Below are positions 24,874 through 24,907 of a stretch of DNA of 24,907 nucleotides, one piece after another. Source of the stretch: JABSOG01 sp047617105 (GTDB lineage Bacteria > Pseudomonadota > Gammaproteobacteria > Enterobacterales > Alteromonadaceae); assembly GCA_047617105.1 (NCBI GenBank), contig JBLGCB010000052.1, positions 1-24,907 on the forward strand. The letters are read 5' to 3'. The translations under genes and the position numbers were made by a program. How positions within the stretch are numbered: position 1 is the first letter of the stretch; each line of letters begins with the position of its first letter. Below the pieces are notes generated by a model. That model ran no database searches, was not told where the DNA came from, and saw nothing but the letters and a program-made list of their open reading frames with translations.

Positions 24874-24907
24874 CAGGATCAGTCGGATCAAAGTAGGTTA
24901 AGAGTAG

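Overview
The window looks like chromosomal DNA of a gammaproteobacterium, probably a marine Alteromonadales-type bacterium such as Shewanella or a relative. This is inferred from the pdhR-aceE-aceF-lpdA order, close protein resemblance to the enterobacterial enzymes, moderate GC, abundant palindromic repeats, and a TonB receptor/YfiR/c-di-GMP gene set. I saw no tRNA, rRNA or CRISPR array.

Left block (1-7565): the pyruvate dehydrogenase region. A perfect PdhR operator (433-459) lies just after a likely -10 box, and is followed by pdhR, aceE, aceF (two lipoyl domains) and lpdA. Terminator-like hairpins follow aceF and lpdA. The first 310 bases hold a 19-base direct repeat that may be a decayed transposon end.

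Middle accessory block (7566-15142): short unrelated genes among repeats. These are a HigA-type antitoxin with no toxin, a compound palindromic repeat, a YCII-domain protein, a phosphoesterase gene broken by a one-base deletion in its catalytic motif, a DsbA-like oxidase on the minus strand, a RsgA-type GTPase with an elaborate leader (12-codon reading frame, two mutually exclusive hairpins and a palindrome), a small secreted protein whose stop codon abuts the end of rsgA, a TetR regulator, and a divergent LysM-like secreted protein. The LysM-like gene's stop codon lies inside the inverted repeat of a 142-bp MITE-like element.

Right block (15143-24907): five same-strand genes that look like an envelope-to-c-di-GMP signalling set. 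They encode a Sel1-repeat lipoprotein, a membrane protein with periplasmic TPR-like repeats and a degenerate GGDEF domain, a response regulator with degenerate GGDEF and apparently intact EAL domains, a TonB-dependent receptor, and a YfiR-family periplasmic protein whose start overlaps the receptor stop. No GGDEF domain seen here looks able to make c-di-GMP, so an active cyclase or sensor may lie just beyond the right edge.

The best candidates for something undescribed are the rsgA leader and the five-gene surface-signalling cluster.
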